DNA from: Phallusia fumigata
Lineage: Eukaryota; Chordata; Ascidiacea; Phlebobranchia; Ascidiidae
DNA length: 22,763 nt
NCBI GenBank assembly: GCA_008931825.1
Contig: QXVZ01028251.1
Location: forward strand, 1-22,763
Reading direction: 5' to 3'
Positions 1 through 9,522 of this stretch are shown here, in pieces. A model generated the notes under the pieces. The model worked only from the letters and a program-made list of their open reading frames with translations, made no database searches and had not been told where the DNA came from. Positions within the stretch are counted from its first letter, which is position 1, and each line of letters opens with the position of its first letter. Made by a program: the position numbers and the translations under genes.

Positions 1-1860
1 GATCGGTTTATGCGAGTTTGTACTTATTTTTCTTTCATTGTCTTTTGAGTCCCCGTCACATAACCCCTATAATTACGGTGTAGCTGCAGCGCGTTCTACC
101 TTGGCCTTGATTAAGCTCTTCACTATATTTGCACCTCATAACGTTCCAACGCGCGCAGCTATTTCCGGCCTGGTGATTGGTTTAATAATGCAATTATGTT
201 TCTGTCGCTATGAGTTTCTTTTAACCAAGCGGAACAAACTTGAAATAAATACACCGGTTTGCTGCCCGACGCTCGTTTGGAAACCCGCATAAATCATCCA
301 TGCATTCTGGACTTCTTTTTTGGGTACAAATTCCACACGTAACAAACGTCTCATGCATGCGAGGCGTTGTAAATAGTTGTGCCTTTTTCCGAAATACATA
401 AGGTTGTTAATATATCTAGAGCTGCAACTGCAGTGATATTCAATCTCTGTTCATTTTTCTGACAGGCATTAAGATCAGGTTTTCATGTTAAAGGTGCAAC
501 CATGTGTATCTGCTGATACTTAGTACGTTGCCTCAACACTTCAACTGATTGGCAAGCACTTTGAGGTGACGTGGGATTAATAAAAAAGATAAAAGAGTGG
601 GTGTTGTTAGTGCAGAACAACAAGAGCAAGGTTAGTAAACAACTTTTAAATAAGTGAGTCATTTAGGTTTGAAAATATTCTGTGCAGAGACCGGTTTAAT
701 AAAAGTGAGTTTCTACTTTGATTAAAACATCATTTACAAGCAGTCAATAACAGACGAGTCAACAAATTCTTCTTCCTTGCACCTTACTGTCGATATTTTA
801 TCATCGCAGTTGGATGACTTATAGNTAAGTAAGTTGTTTTTGTCCCAAAATTTTATCTGCTTAGAAGTTAAAAGTAAGTTTCTATGTTGGTTAAAACATC
901 ATTTGCAAACAGTCCATACTAGAGCAGTCAACAGATTTTCGCTTCTTATGTGGAGTATTTCTGTGTCAGGCTAAGTAAAATTGTGTGGACTTAAGCAAGG
1001 TGACGTGCAGGCACAGGAAGCTATTACTTTCCTCAAACAGTATGAAAGAATATTTTTTTGGGGTTGCAAGTGTGGCAATGTTTTGTCATCTAGCGGCCAA
1101 TATTTACCTACTCAATGCGCCGCTGGGTGGTGTCACTTACAAACGTAATGGTTTCTGATTGCCAGAGAGCTTAACGGTTTAAAATAGTCCTAATTACAAT
1201 TCACGATTTTAAATATTCTTAATAAGAAGATGCAAGCCAGTACTTGTGTGTAAAACTTTTTCCACGTTCCCGTGTTTTCGGCGCAAAATCCAGTGGCGGC
1301 AATGCTGGTATGGAACTGATTTTTAGCCAAAACATTGTTATGAACCTTTAAATTTTGTTCTTCGTTCTGATCCGTCACTTATTGAAATGTGACATCACGT
1401 TACACTGAAAATTGCATGGTATCCGGCACATCACGTATTCAACTAAAAAGAAAAAAAATGATCAAAAATTATATCCGGGTATATAATTGTAAGTCACACT
1501 ATCCGGGCATATTAAAAGAACAAAAACCCAGTAAATTATTACGTGCGTTTGTCTGTGGTTCGGAATTCGGGCCGAGTTGCATAATATTTGTACAAAGAAT
1601 TATATTTTATAAAATATATCTTCCAATGTAATTGTAATGCTCCTTTTTTCTAGATCTGGAGAAATCATGGCGGCCCAAAGATTTTTGCTTCAAACACGTG
1701 TCGTCTAAATTACGTAAAACACCTCCTCCAGCTTTTGGCAAGCACTGTGGTGTTACGAGAGCCAATCAAATCACACCACGTCACCCAATTTGACCGTTGT
1801 GGGCTTGCCTCCCGCAACTAATCAACCTGCACCAAATGCAACTCACTAATTGTGCAATCA
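1..1860. other. Upstream region without a recognisable gene
   Basis: I see no convincing coding exon here; open frames are short and start or stop randomly. The stretch holds one direct repeat pair with donor-like GTGAGT/GTAAGT (701-768 and 870-936) and one undetermined base at 825. CATGGCGGC at 1666-1674 resembles a YY1-type site and CCAAT occurs at 1762-1766. None of the GTGCAC hairpins found downstream occurs here, so the repeat system starts after about 1.9 kb. Confidence 0.6.
701..936 (+). repeat. Direct repeat pair of about 67 bp
   Basis: Copies at about 701-768 and 870-936 share AAAAGT(G/A)AGTTTCTA, then TTAAAACATCATTT and the CAGTC...AGTCAAC end. Both begin with a donor-like GTGAGT or GTAAGT, so each could be the end of an exon plus intron start. 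No matching acceptor is obvious, so I do not call an exon. Confidence 0.6.
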
Positions 1861-1960
1861 AGTCAGCCATTGGTCGGATGAGGAGCGCTCCTGTGACGTT
1901 TCAAAATCCAGCGTCTTGATTGGTTGAAAAAAAGAAAAAAATGAAGCCACGTAGTTTGGC
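1762..1960 (+). promoter_or_regulatory. Probable promoter of the plus-strand exon array
   Basis: The stretch just before the first donor site holds CCAAT (1762-1766), two ATTGG boxes (reverse CCAAT; 1869-1873 and 1919-1923), a CRE-like TGACGT (1894-1899) and a 10-bp palindrome GGAGCGCTCC (1882-1891). There is no clear TATA box. CCAAT and CRE sites close to an exon with a good donor fit a TATA-less promoter. The start site is not visible; it would lie roughly between 1900 and 2000. Confidence 0.4.
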
Positions 1961-2272
1961 GTGGCGGTGCGTCATTCTTCTTTTGCAACTTGCGCGGAAA
2001 GTAGCGGCACGGTCCTTAGACGACTTTCAAGCGGAATCTATTCAGGTAATTTCATTATTAAAAATGAACGTTTTTCGGTGTCGTTATGGAAGTAAACTGG
2101 GGTGCACACTGGTTTGCTTCTGCACCGATACCGAAATGTAATTTTTTGGTTTATAAGTTTGAACAAATTATTAAATTCGTGATACTGCTGTTAGATGATT
2201 TTGTTTCAGGTCCAGGTGCGGCTTCTGTTCACTTCATCCGCAAACTACTCGACCGCTACCGGGACATTTTAA
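1941..2272 (+). CDS. Small spliced open frame at the 5' end of the plus unit (55 codons)
   Basis: An ATG at 1941 opens 35 codons that run to the donor CAG|GTAATT at 2045/2046 in phase 0. Joining to the acceptor TTTGTTTCAG (ends 2209) adds 20 codons and a stop at 2270-2272. The peptide begins MKPRSLAWRCVILLLQLARK, with a short hydrophobic stretch (residues 11-17) that is weaker than a normal signal peptide. I recognise no domain. The stop lies in exon 2 with more than 20 exons downstream, so the rest of the transcript could not be read from this start. It may be an upstream or chance frame. Confidence 0.22.
2089..2120 (+). repeat. GTGCAC-tip hairpin, family V
   Basis: Twelve-pair stem GAAGTAAACTGG / CTGGTTTGCTTC around G-GTGCAC-A. 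All 12 positions pair if three G-U wobbles on the plus strand are counted. It lies 89 nt before the acceptor at 2209. Confidence 0.8.
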
Positions 2273-2671
2273 CTGGGGAAACATCGTCTAAAAAGAGGGC
2301 TTAGATGAATTTCTTGTACAGTAACATGAGGAGAATTTACAGAAAGCAGGCAAGTTCTAATAAAAGTTATTCCTCTAACTAGTATTAAATTTAATGAGAT
2401 TAAAGTCGAGCATGGGAAGACAGTATAACGTGCACTTATCCTGTCTTCGCATGTTGATTTATTTAAACATTTTGTGAACTGTGCTACATATCGCGTTGAA
2501 CCAGCAGTACTGCTTCTAATTTGTTTCACAGAGTAAAAACGGAAGCGGAACGAGCGATCGCGTTTTGAAGCGCGGCAGAATCAAGATGAGAACAGCGGCT
2601 TACGATTTGGTTAGCGGATTTCCGTTTGTGATGAAATTCCTTAAATTACAATGTGGAACTTGGTAAAACAG
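2210..2671 (+). other. Two equal 140-nt exons, each followed by a GC-type donor
   Basis: Exons 2210-2349 and 2532-2671 are both exactly 140 nt. Each ends in CAG|GCAAGT, the standard consensus of rare GC-AG introns, and the intron starts after both are alike (GCAAGT followed by AAAAGTTA-type sequence). The acceptors are TTGTTTCAG and TTTGTTTCACAG. The exon bodies differ. I do not recognise a product. Confidence 0.5.
2411..2453 (+). repeat. GTGCAC-tip hairpin, family III, copy 1
   Basis: Stem CATG-g-GAAGACAG-t-ATAA against TTAT-c-CTGTCTTC-g-CATG, with loop CGTGCAC: 16 pairs with symmetric mismatches. It lies 78 nt before the acceptor at 2531. Confidence 0.85.
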
Positions 2672-2722
2672 GCAAGTAAAAGTTAACATTGAACTGGCAC
2701 TAAACTAAATTTGAAAGTAAAG

Positions 2723-2765
2723 CATGCGAGGACAGAGTAACGTGCACTTATCCTGTCTTCGCATG
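2723..2765 (+). repeat. GTGCAC-tip hairpin, family III, copy 2
   Basis: Same fold as the copy at 2411. The G/G mismatch has become a C-G pair (CATGCG / CGCATG), and one A-T pair has become a G-T wobble. It shares its intron with the next copy, suggesting that an exon between them was lost. Confidence 0.85.
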
Positions 2766-2834
2766 TTGGTTTGTTTATAATGTTAATATGGTTTAGATAT
2801 TTTATTAGATAATAAATGTAGAATATAAGTCGAG

Positions 2835-2877
2835 CATGGGAGGACAGTATAACGTGCACTTATCCTGTCTTCACATG
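2835..2877 (+). repeat. GTGCAC-tip hairpin, family III, copy 3
   Basis: CATGGGAGGACAG pairs with CTGTCTTCACATG with one wobble and one mismatch; loop CGTGCAC. It lies 73 nt before the acceptor ending at 2950. Confidence 0.85.
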
Positions 2878-3206
2878 TTGATAAAATTGTTGGTAAAATT
2901 TTACGTATCATGCTGAATTCCTAGTGTACTGCTACTGCTATGTTTCATAGAGAAAAACGAAAGCATTGGAGGTATTCGGTTGATATGGATCGTCGTGTTT
3001 TAAATCATCAAGTCCTAATGTAAGTAAACAAACATCTGGACATGATCATGTGCTTCGGAATATTTAGTGTTCCTAATCACCCAATTGCTGCACTTTGTGA
3101 AGTCTTAACACTTTTTCACATCCGTCCTGCAATTTTTCTTTCAAAATCTTAGACCATCGTTTAAAGGAGCCCCTTTCTGGCTGTGAGATTAACTATTACA
3201 TTGGAG

Positions 3207-3234
3207 GACTAACCAGGGTGCACATTGTTTAGTC
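3207..3234 (+). repeat. GTGCAC-tip hairpin, family I, covarying arm
   Basis: Arms GACTAA / TTAGTC replace the usual GGCTAA / TTAGCC: one base changed on each side, with pairing kept. Loop G-GTGCAC-A. It lies about 96 nt before the probable acceptor at 3330. Confidence 0.85.
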
Positions 3235-3466
3235 GCCGCTGTATAATTTAGCGATGTGATTTGCAAGTGTAAGGAGATAAATTTGCATTTTCTGTCTCAT
3301 GTATGTTTTTGTTTTATAAACTTAAGCCAGGAAAAATCGGAATTTGGGTAGAGACCATTTCTGGCTGTGAGATTACTGGGATTAATGCTCCAGGTAATTA
3401 TTTTAGTCAAGCACATTGCCAATTCAAATTACGTGAAAATAATTAGTTGTACACTATTTAGTCAGC

Positions 3467-3500
3467 GAAGGCTAACCAGGGTGCACACTGTTTAATCTTC
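3467..3500 (+). repeat. GTGCAC-tip hairpin, family I
   Basis: Stem GAAGGCTAA / TTAATCTTC plus inner CAG / CTG. It has one G-T wobble and one C/A mismatch. It lies about 92 nt before the acceptor at 3592. Confidence 0.85.
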
Positions 3501-3751
3501 ACAGTATGATTTATAATTGTAATTTTCGATGTGGTTTGTAAGTTTGTGGAGATAATTTTGCATTTTCTGTCTCTTTTATGTTTTTGTTTCAGAACTTTGG
3601 TCCTACCGCTGTCGAGGGAAAAACAGAATTTCGGAGGAGACCATTTCTGGTCGTAAGACTGTTTGGATCTCCGACTCAAAGTGTTTTATGCTTAACAGGT
3701 AATTAACTATCGTTAAGTACATTTCCACGTGAAAACAACTTGATCGGTAAA

Positions 3752-3779
3752 GGCTATCCAGGGTGCACACTGTTTAGCT
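3752..3779 (+). repeat. GTGCAC-tip hairpin, family I
   Basis: GGCTAT / TTAGCT outer arms are weakened by one mismatch; inner CAG-G-GTGCAC-A-CTG is intact. It lies 76 nt before the acceptor at 3855. Confidence 0.8.
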
Positions 3780-4154
3780 TTCGTATTATAATTTTGTGAT
3801 GTAATTTGTGAGTGTTTAGAGAAATTTCTGTCTCTCTTCTGTGTTTTTGTTTCAGGAACTTTTGGCCTTGCCACTGTTGAAACGTCAAACGAATTGGGGT
3901 CTGGATGTGGAGGAATCTGGATGTGCAAGCATGAAATGCTAAATGTATGTTAACTAACGTAGAGTCATGATTATGTGCTTTGAAGTTTTTTGTGTTGCTA
4001 ATCTCGCCAGCAGAAATTACGAATGTTTTTAATATGGATCTATTACATTGATCTATAATAATTGAAATAATATTGTAGCGACGAAAGGAACAGAAGTAAC
4101 CGACATTTTCCAACTCAAGTTAATTTGCCAGATACACATTGCGTAATAAAGTAA

Positions 4155-4189
4155 CAGGGTGGTTTAGAGTGCACGCTTGGCCGCCCCTG
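4155..4189 (+). repeat. GTGCAC-tip hairpin, family II, plus-strand version
   Basis: CAGGGTGGTTTAG pairs with CTTGGCCGCCCCTG: 12 of 13 pairs with one bulged C and one T/T mismatch. Three pairs are G-U wobbles that exist only if the plus strand is the RNA. It lies about 102 nt before the acceptor at 4291. Confidence 0.85.
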
Positions 4190-4389
4190 TATTTTTAATG
4201 CAATATTTGATTCGTAAATTTCAATAACTGTTCGCAATTAAATATAGTGATTTATTTTTTACGTTGACAGGTCTGTTTTTTATTATTTCAGAACGCAAAA
4301 GAGGAGTCAATTTCTGGATGTGAGATTGGATCGACGACTCTACGTTAAATGCTGCAGGTTAACAATTAGTTAAACACAACATTATTAGT

Positions 4390-4423
4390 GAAGGCTAACC
4401 AGGGTGCACACTGTTTAATCTTC
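4390..4423 (+). repeat. GTGCAC-tip hairpin, family I
   Basis: GAAGGCTAA / TTAATCTTC arms with inner CAG / CTG and loop G-GTGCAC-A. It lies 85 nt before the acceptor at 4508. Confidence 0.85.
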
Positions 4424-4680
4424 GCAGTATGATTTATAATTGTAATTTCCGATACAATTTGTAAGTTTATGGTGATAATTTTTTGTCTTTGGTATGTTTT
4501 TGTTTCAGGAACTTTGGTTTTCCGCTGTCCAGGGAAAATCGGAGTTTGGGAGAAGATTTCTGGCTGTATGTTTGCTGGGATCGCCGACTCCATGAAGTGG
4601 TTTAAGGCTGGACAGGTAATTAATTACGGTCAAGCACGTTACTAACATGAAGTCACCTGGAAACAATTTGATGGGTAAAG

Positions 4681-4727
4681 GCTAACTTGATATGCATCTT
4701 CTTGTTAAAAAGCATCACGTGTTAAAT
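4681..4727 (+). pseudogene. Orphan exon fragment fused to half a hairpin
   Basis: The left arm of a family I hairpin (AAAGGCTAA at about 4677-4685) runs straight into sequence matching the end of exon 2951-3019 (TTGATATG...), followed by AAT|GTAAGTAAAC at 4727/4728. Hairpin tip, right arm and acceptor are missing, so this looks like a deletion product with a donor but no acceptor. Confidence 0.5.
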
Positions 4728-4924
4728 GTAAGTAAACAATTCAGGCATGATTATGTACTTCGAAATTTTATGTGTTCCTAATGTTCCTAAAGTTACAACA
4801 AAGAAATAACTCTGTTCAATCTTCAAATGTTTAACATAGTTTTTTTACATGAACCGAAGTAACCGATAATTTAGGAGTTAAGTTGAAGTTACTTGATATT
4901 TTATTCACACACCGACTTGAGTAA

Positions 4925-4960
4925 CACGGTGGTTTAGAGTGCACGCTTGACCCCCCCCTG
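4925..4960 (+). repeat. GTGCAC-tip hairpin, family II, plus-strand version
   Basis: GGTGGTTTAGA-GTGCAC-GCTTGACC core, close to the copy at 4155, with a C-rich right arm that weakens the outer stem. It lies 99 nt before the acceptor at 5059. Confidence 0.75.
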
Positions 4961-5198
4961 TATTTCTTATGCAATATTTGGCCGATAACTTTTAGTAACT
5001 GTGTATATTAAACCTCGATTCAATATTCACACCGACAGTTCTGCATTTGTTTGTTTTAGAATCTGAGGCCAGTATTTCTGGCTGGTGAGATCGGATCGAA
5101 GACTTACTACGTTTAATGCTTCAGGTAATTAACTACAGTCAAAAATATTACCGGTTACCGGATACCGGATAACCTGCAAATTCGAATATTTGTTTAAA

Positions 5199-5226
5199 GG
5201 TTAACCAGGGTGCACACTGTTTAGCC
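5199..5226 (+). repeat. GTGCAC-tip hairpin, family I
   Basis: GGTTAA / TTAGCC: one C-G pair has become a T-G wobble on the plus strand; the stem extends outward through AAA / TTT. It lies 81 nt before the acceptor at 5307. Confidence 0.85.
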
Positions 5227-5469
5227 TTTGCAGTATAATTTTGAGATATGAATTTCAAGTGTATAGATATGATTTTGTCTGCTGTCTCTGTTATGTTTTT
5301 GTTTCAGGAACTTGGGTCTTACCGTGGTCGAGGGAATTGGGAAGGAGAACATTTCTTGCTATAGGATTGCTGTGATAGCGGTTTAATGCTTCAGGTAATT
5401 AACTCTAGTCAATCACATTACCATGTTTAACTTCTAAGAAAATATTTGGTTAAACACAATTTAATTAGC

Positions 5470-5503
5470 GAAGGCTAAGCAGGGTGCACACTGTTTAATC
5501 TTT
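5470..5503 (+). repeat. GTGCAC-tip hairpin, family I
   Basis: GAAGGCTAAGCAG / CTGTTTAATCTTT arms around G-GTGCAC-A. It lies 90 nt before the acceptor at 5593. Confidence 0.8.
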
Positions 5504-5783
5504 GTTGTATGATTTTTGATTGTAATTTTCGATATAATTCTCAATTTTATAGTGATGATTTTGCACTTTCTGTCTCGTAAGTTTTTGTTTCAGGAACTTT
5601 GGTCTTGTCACAGTCGAGGGAAAATCGGAATTTTGGAGGCCTTTCTTTTAAGATTGCTGGGATCGCCGACACCCAAACAATTAGGCACAACAAGGTAATT
5701 AAGCCAAGTGTATTAACGGCTTAAGCTCAATTTAAAAATATTTGTTTCACGATAATTTTCGCATTTAAAGCTTAATTGGTAAA

Positions 5784-5811
5784 GGCTAACCAGGGTGCAC
5801 ACTGTTTAGCT
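5784..5811 (+). repeat. GTGCAC-tip hairpin, family I
   Basis: GGCTAA / TTAGCT with a terminal G-T wobble; inner CAG / CTG. It lies 84 nt before the acceptor at 5895. Confidence 0.85.
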
Positions 5812-5985
5812 TTCTTATTATAATTTTGTGCATTGATGTGTATGTGTATAGATTTGATTTTGCATTTTTCTGTCTCTGTTGTGTTTTTGTTTCAGGAACT
5901 GTGGTCTTACCGCTGTCGAGGGAAAATTGGAATGTGGAATAAGAACATTCTCGTTGTTCTGTTGCTGGGATCGCCGACTAACGAG

Positions 5986-6647
5986 GTAATTAATTACAGT
6001 GCATTCAAGTACATTACTTGCAAGGTTTAAACTTGCAAGCGCAATTACAAAATGTTTTTTTACGATAAATTTCGTCCAAAAATTGGATCGGTTAGTCTGA
6101 GAAAAAGTTTAAAGTAGAATATAGAATCCGGAAAGATTCGAATCCAAATTTGCCGTTTATATCGGGTAATTGAAACCGATATTATTTCATCTAAGCGACG
6201 TGTAAAAGTGAGTGGACAATTCTTTTGCACTTTGTATTTATGCGAGTTCACAGAGGCAACAATTCCAAAACAACGCCATTTGTTTTCTCGCATTCAACGC
6301 GACGATGAATAATAACACAAGTAACGGGAGTATCGCCACGAGGTTAACATTTCTGCAGTGATGGGGGTATATAGTAGTTGCCTTACTGGCTATAAGGCCT
6401 TTCACTTATGAACGTTTTTACAACCTCCGCACGTCACTGTGGCGATCGCATGTCTGACGTTTTTAGACGTTTAAAGGGAAATCACCCAAAGTTAAACAAA
6501 CAGTCCTTAATTGGTGTTTTGTTGCAATTATGTCTACATAGCAAACTGTATTATTAATGCATTATTCGATTCATCAATTTTCGATAACTGTGCGTAATTA
6601 AATGCAGCGATTTATTGTTACGTTAACATTTCTGTTTTTTGTTTCAG
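5986..6647 (+). other. Long intron carrying a non-repetitive insert in place of its hairpin
   Basis: The start (to about 6060) and end (from about 6545) match neighbouring introns, including GTATTATTAATGC, which normally follows a family II hairpin. In between lie about 480 bp with no similarity to the array and no GTGCAC. I see no terminal inverted repeats or target duplication, so I cannot name the insert. The exon after it (6648-6711) keeps a good TTTGTTTCAG acceptor. Confidence 0.5.
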
Positions 6648-6994
6648 AAACTGAGACCAGTATTTCTGGCTGTGAAATTGGATCAAAGACTTACCACGTT
6701 TCATACTCCAGGTAATTAACTGCAAAGTACATCACCACTTTTACCTACTTGACAATTTGCGATATGATTTACAAGTGTATAAAGATGAATTTTGCATTTT
6801 TCTGTCTTTGTTATGTTTTTGTTTCAGGAACGTTTGTCTTTGGGTATAGGATTGCTGGGATCTACGATTCCAAACAGCTTAATGCTTAACAGGTAATTAA
6901 CTGTAGTCAATTACATTACCGACTAAAACTTGCAAGCTCAATTTTAAAAAATTGTGATTTTGGATACATTTTGTAATTAAACTTCATTGGTGAA

Positions 6995-7022
6995 GGATAA
7001 CCAGGGTGCACACTGTTTAGCT
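6995..7022 (+). repeat. GTGCAC-tip hairpin, family I, weakened arm
   Basis: GGATAA / TTAGCT has one A/G mismatch and one wobble; inner CAG-G-GTGCAC-A-CTG intact. It lies 77 nt before the acceptor at 7099. Confidence 0.8.
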
Positions 7023-7251
7023 TTTGCACTATAATTTTGCGATATGATTTATATACAGATAAATTTGCATGTTCTTTCACTTGTATGTTCTTGTTTCAGG
7101 AACTTTTTCCATATCGCTGTCGAGTGAAAATCAGAATTTTGTAGGAGACCATTTCTATCTGTAAGATCGTGTCGACGCCTCCTCGTTCCTGTCAATGCTA
7201 CAGGTAAATACCTGCAGAAGAATTTCATGTTTCCGATTTAAACTAGGGATT

Positions 7252-7271
7252 GCCGATATCACTGTATCGGC
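7252..7271 (+). repeat. Small perfect inverted repeat, unrelated to the GTGCAC set
   Basis: GCCGATA and TATCGGC are separated by six bases, in an intron (7204-7351) that lacks a GTGCAC hairpin. It could be a remnant of inserted DNA; nothing more can be said. Confidence 0.6.
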
Positions 7272-7524
7272 GCCGAGACCCGCTATCATTTACGATATTG
7301 GTAATCGTCCGATACTTTTATGATTTCAATCTCAGTTGTTTTTTGTTTCAGGAACTTTTATCTTAACGCTGTAGGAGGAACTATTCTGGTTGTAAGATTG
7401 CTGGGATCGCCGACTGCAACAGTTAAATGATCAACAGGCAATTAACTATAGTCTAAATATATTACCGATTTTAACTTACAAACTTGATTAAAAATTGTTT
7501 TTTACGATAAAGCTTTATTGGTAA

Positions 7525-7552
7525 AGGCTAACCAGGGTGCACACTGTTTAGC
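7525..7552 (+). repeat. GTGCAC-tip hairpin, family I
   Basis: GGCTAA / TTAGCG arms with one terminal G/G mismatch; loop G-GTGCAC-A. It lies 83 nt before the acceptor at 7635. Confidence 0.85.
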
Positions 7553-7721
7553 GTTTGCAGTATAATTTTGCGATTTTTTTGTAAGTGTATAGATTTGATT
7601 GTGCATTTTTCTGTCTCTGTTGTGTTTTTGTTTCAGGAACGCTGTTGATGGAAAATCTGAATGTTGAAGCAGGCCATTCTTCCTGTAGGATTGCAGCGAT
7701 CGCCGTCTTTGAGCTCAACAG

Positions 7722-8131
7722 GTAATTTTATGGGTCCACTTTCTGATAGGGATATTATGTATTTTCACTCTGTTTTCTTTTTCTACTCTGCGGTTTGTAC
7801 ATGCACTTTTGCCGTGAAATGTTTAACGGATTTGGATAAAACACTTACAGCTGGTAGATATGAGTTGTGCCATCTGTTTTGACCCCATGACCCCAGTGGT
7901 TACCCCGCTAGCCCCAAAACCAGTAAAACCTTTTGCGTACTTGCAAACACCACAAACGAAAAGTTTCTGTGATCAAGTTTACATAACTGAAAATAAAGTA
8001 CGTAACGTTGGATAGGTAGAAATGTGTATGGTAAGCCAGCCTTCCAGGTACTATAGTTAAGTACACATAAAAAAGATTTGTTTACTAAAGAGATATCATT
8101 TTAAATTTCTTATCGTATGTTTTTGTTTCAG
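7722..8131 (+). other. Intron without a hairpin
   Basis: Between exons 7636-7721 and 8132-8213 the sequence from about 7740 to 8080 resembles nothing else in the window and has no GTGCAC. A 73-codon frame across 7661-7882 runs over the donor site, so I treat it as chance. Confidence 0.45.
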
Positions 8132-8387
8132 AAACTTTTGTTTTACTGATGTAACGAAAAGCTGCTGTTGGATTACTGGAATCGCCAACTCCAAGAGGTT
8201 GAATGCTCAACAGGTAATTAACTACAGTCATTGACAATTTAAGCTCAAATAAAAAAAATGTTTGTTTCATGATAAATTTTGCACTTAAAGCTTCATTCAG
8301 TAATTAACTATAGTCTAAATATATTACCGATTTTGATTTACAAACTTGATTAAAAAATGTTTTTTACGATAAAGCTTCATTGTTAAA

Positions 8388-8415
8388 GGCTAACCAGGGT
8401 GCACACTGTTTAGCT
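8388..8415 (+). repeat. GTGCAC-tip hairpin, family I
   Basis: GGCTAA / TTAGCT with terminal wobble; duplicate of the copy at 7525. It lies 74 nt before the acceptor at 8489. Confidence 0.85.
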
Positions 8416-8595
8416 TTTGCAGTGTAATTTTGCGTTATGATTTGTAAATGTTTAGAGAATTTTCTGTCTTTGTTGTGTTTTTGTTTCAGGAACGCTGTTG
8501 ATGGAAAATCTGAATGTGGAAGCAGGCCATTCTTCCTGTAGGATTGCAGCGATCGCCGTCTTTGAGCTCAACAGGTAATTTTATGGGTCCGTGAA

Positions 8596-8623
8596 CGCTA
8601 ACCAGGGTGCACAATGTTTAGCT
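8596..8623 (+). repeat. GTGCAC-tip hairpin, family I, weakened
   Basis: CGCTAA / TTAGCT with an inner CTG to ATG change. The GTGCAC tip is intact. It lies 74 nt before the acceptor at 8697. Confidence 0.75.
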
Positions 8624-8862
8624 TTTGCAGTGTAATTTTGCGTTATGATTTGTAAATGTTTAGAGAATTTTCTGTCTTTGTTGTGTTTTTGTTTCAGAAA
8701 CTTTCGTCTTACCGCTGTCGAGGACAAAATCGGAATTTCGAAGGAGACCATTTCAGACTGTGAGATTGCTGGGTTTAATGCTCCAGGTAATTATTTTAGT
8801 CAAGCACATTACCTATTTAAACTTATGTGAAAAACATTAGTTACACACAATTTAATTTTTGA

Positions 8863-8888
8863 AGGATAACCAGGGTTCATTGTTTAGC
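8863..8888 (+). repeat. Degenerate hairpin that lost the GTGCAC tip
   Basis: Arms GGATAACCAG and TGTTTAGCG are recognisable, but the tip reads GGTTCAT instead of GGTGCACAC. This is the only complete-looking intron copy on the plus strand without the hexamer. The exon after it (8961-9066) keeps its acceptor, TTTGTTACAG. Confidence 0.65.
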
Positions 8889-9125
8889 GTTGGCAGTATA
8901 ATTTTGCGACATGATATACAAAGAGTTTACATTTCTGTCTCTGTTGTGTTTTTGTTACAGAAACTTTCGTCCTGCTCCCGTCGAGAGAAAGTCGACTTTT
9001 GGAGGAGATCATTTCTGTCTGTAAGACTTCTGGTATCGCCGACTACAAGTGGTTCAATGCTTCCAGGTAACTAACTGTAGTCAATCACATTTCCAAAATT
9101 AGTGTGAAAAACAATTAGTTATAGT

Positions 9126-9159
9126 GAAAGCTAACCAGGGTGCACACTGTTTAGCTTTC
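9126..9159 (+). repeat. GTGCAC-tip hairpin, family I, covarying arm
   Basis: GAAAGCTAA / TTAGCTTTC: compared with GAAGGCTAA / TTAGCCTTC one G-C pair became A-T, with both sides changed and nine outer pairs kept. It lies 71 nt before the acceptor at 9230. Confidence 0.9.
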
Positions 9160-9414
9160 GTAATATAATTTTGCGATATGATTTGTAAATGTTTAGAGAA
9201 ATTTCTGTCTCTGTTTTGTTTTTGTTTCAGGAGCTTTTGTCTTGCCGCTGTCGAGGGAGAAATCGGAATTTGGAAGAGACCATTTCTGGTTGTTGAATTG
9301 CTGGGATCGCCGAAGTGGTTTAATGCTCAACAGGTAATTAACTGTAGTCAAGTATATAACCTGTTCAAGTATATATAGCTTAACGATAAATTTCGAATTT
9401 AAAGCATTATTGGT

Positions 9415-9448
9415 GAAGGCTAACCAGGGTGCACACTGTTTAGCCTTC
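9415..9448 (+). repeat. GTGCAC-tip hairpin, family I, best copy
   Basis: GAAGGCTAA / TTAGCCTTC pairs at all nine outer positions, then a C/T mismatch, CAG / CTG, and loop G-GTGCAC-A. It lies 74 nt before the acceptor at 9522. Confidence 0.9.
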
Positions 9449-9522
9449 GCGATATACTTTATTGACATGATATAAAATTGTATCGAGATTTGCATTCTGT
9501 CTCTGGTATGTTTTTGTTTCAG

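Larger units (their letters stand above)
7438..8591 (+). repeat. Recent duplication of an intron-hairpin-exon block
   Basis: About 7438-7738 and 8298-8591 are near-identical over most of their length, including hairpin, acceptor, exon (7636-7721 and 8490-8574) and the odd donor context ending TTTTATGGGTCC. The intron just after the second copy (8591-8697) is again a near copy of 8385-8489. The exon length differs by one base (86 versus 85), so a common reading frame is not being kept. Confidence 0.8.

Noticed and set aside
3754-4113. 119-codon open frame on the minus strand
   Set aside because: It is antisense to exon 3856-3944, its acceptor and part of a hairpin; no domain and no support.
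5986-6647. DNA transposon insertion
   Set aside because: I found no terminal inverted repeats, target-site duplication or transposase-like frame, so the insert stays unnamed.
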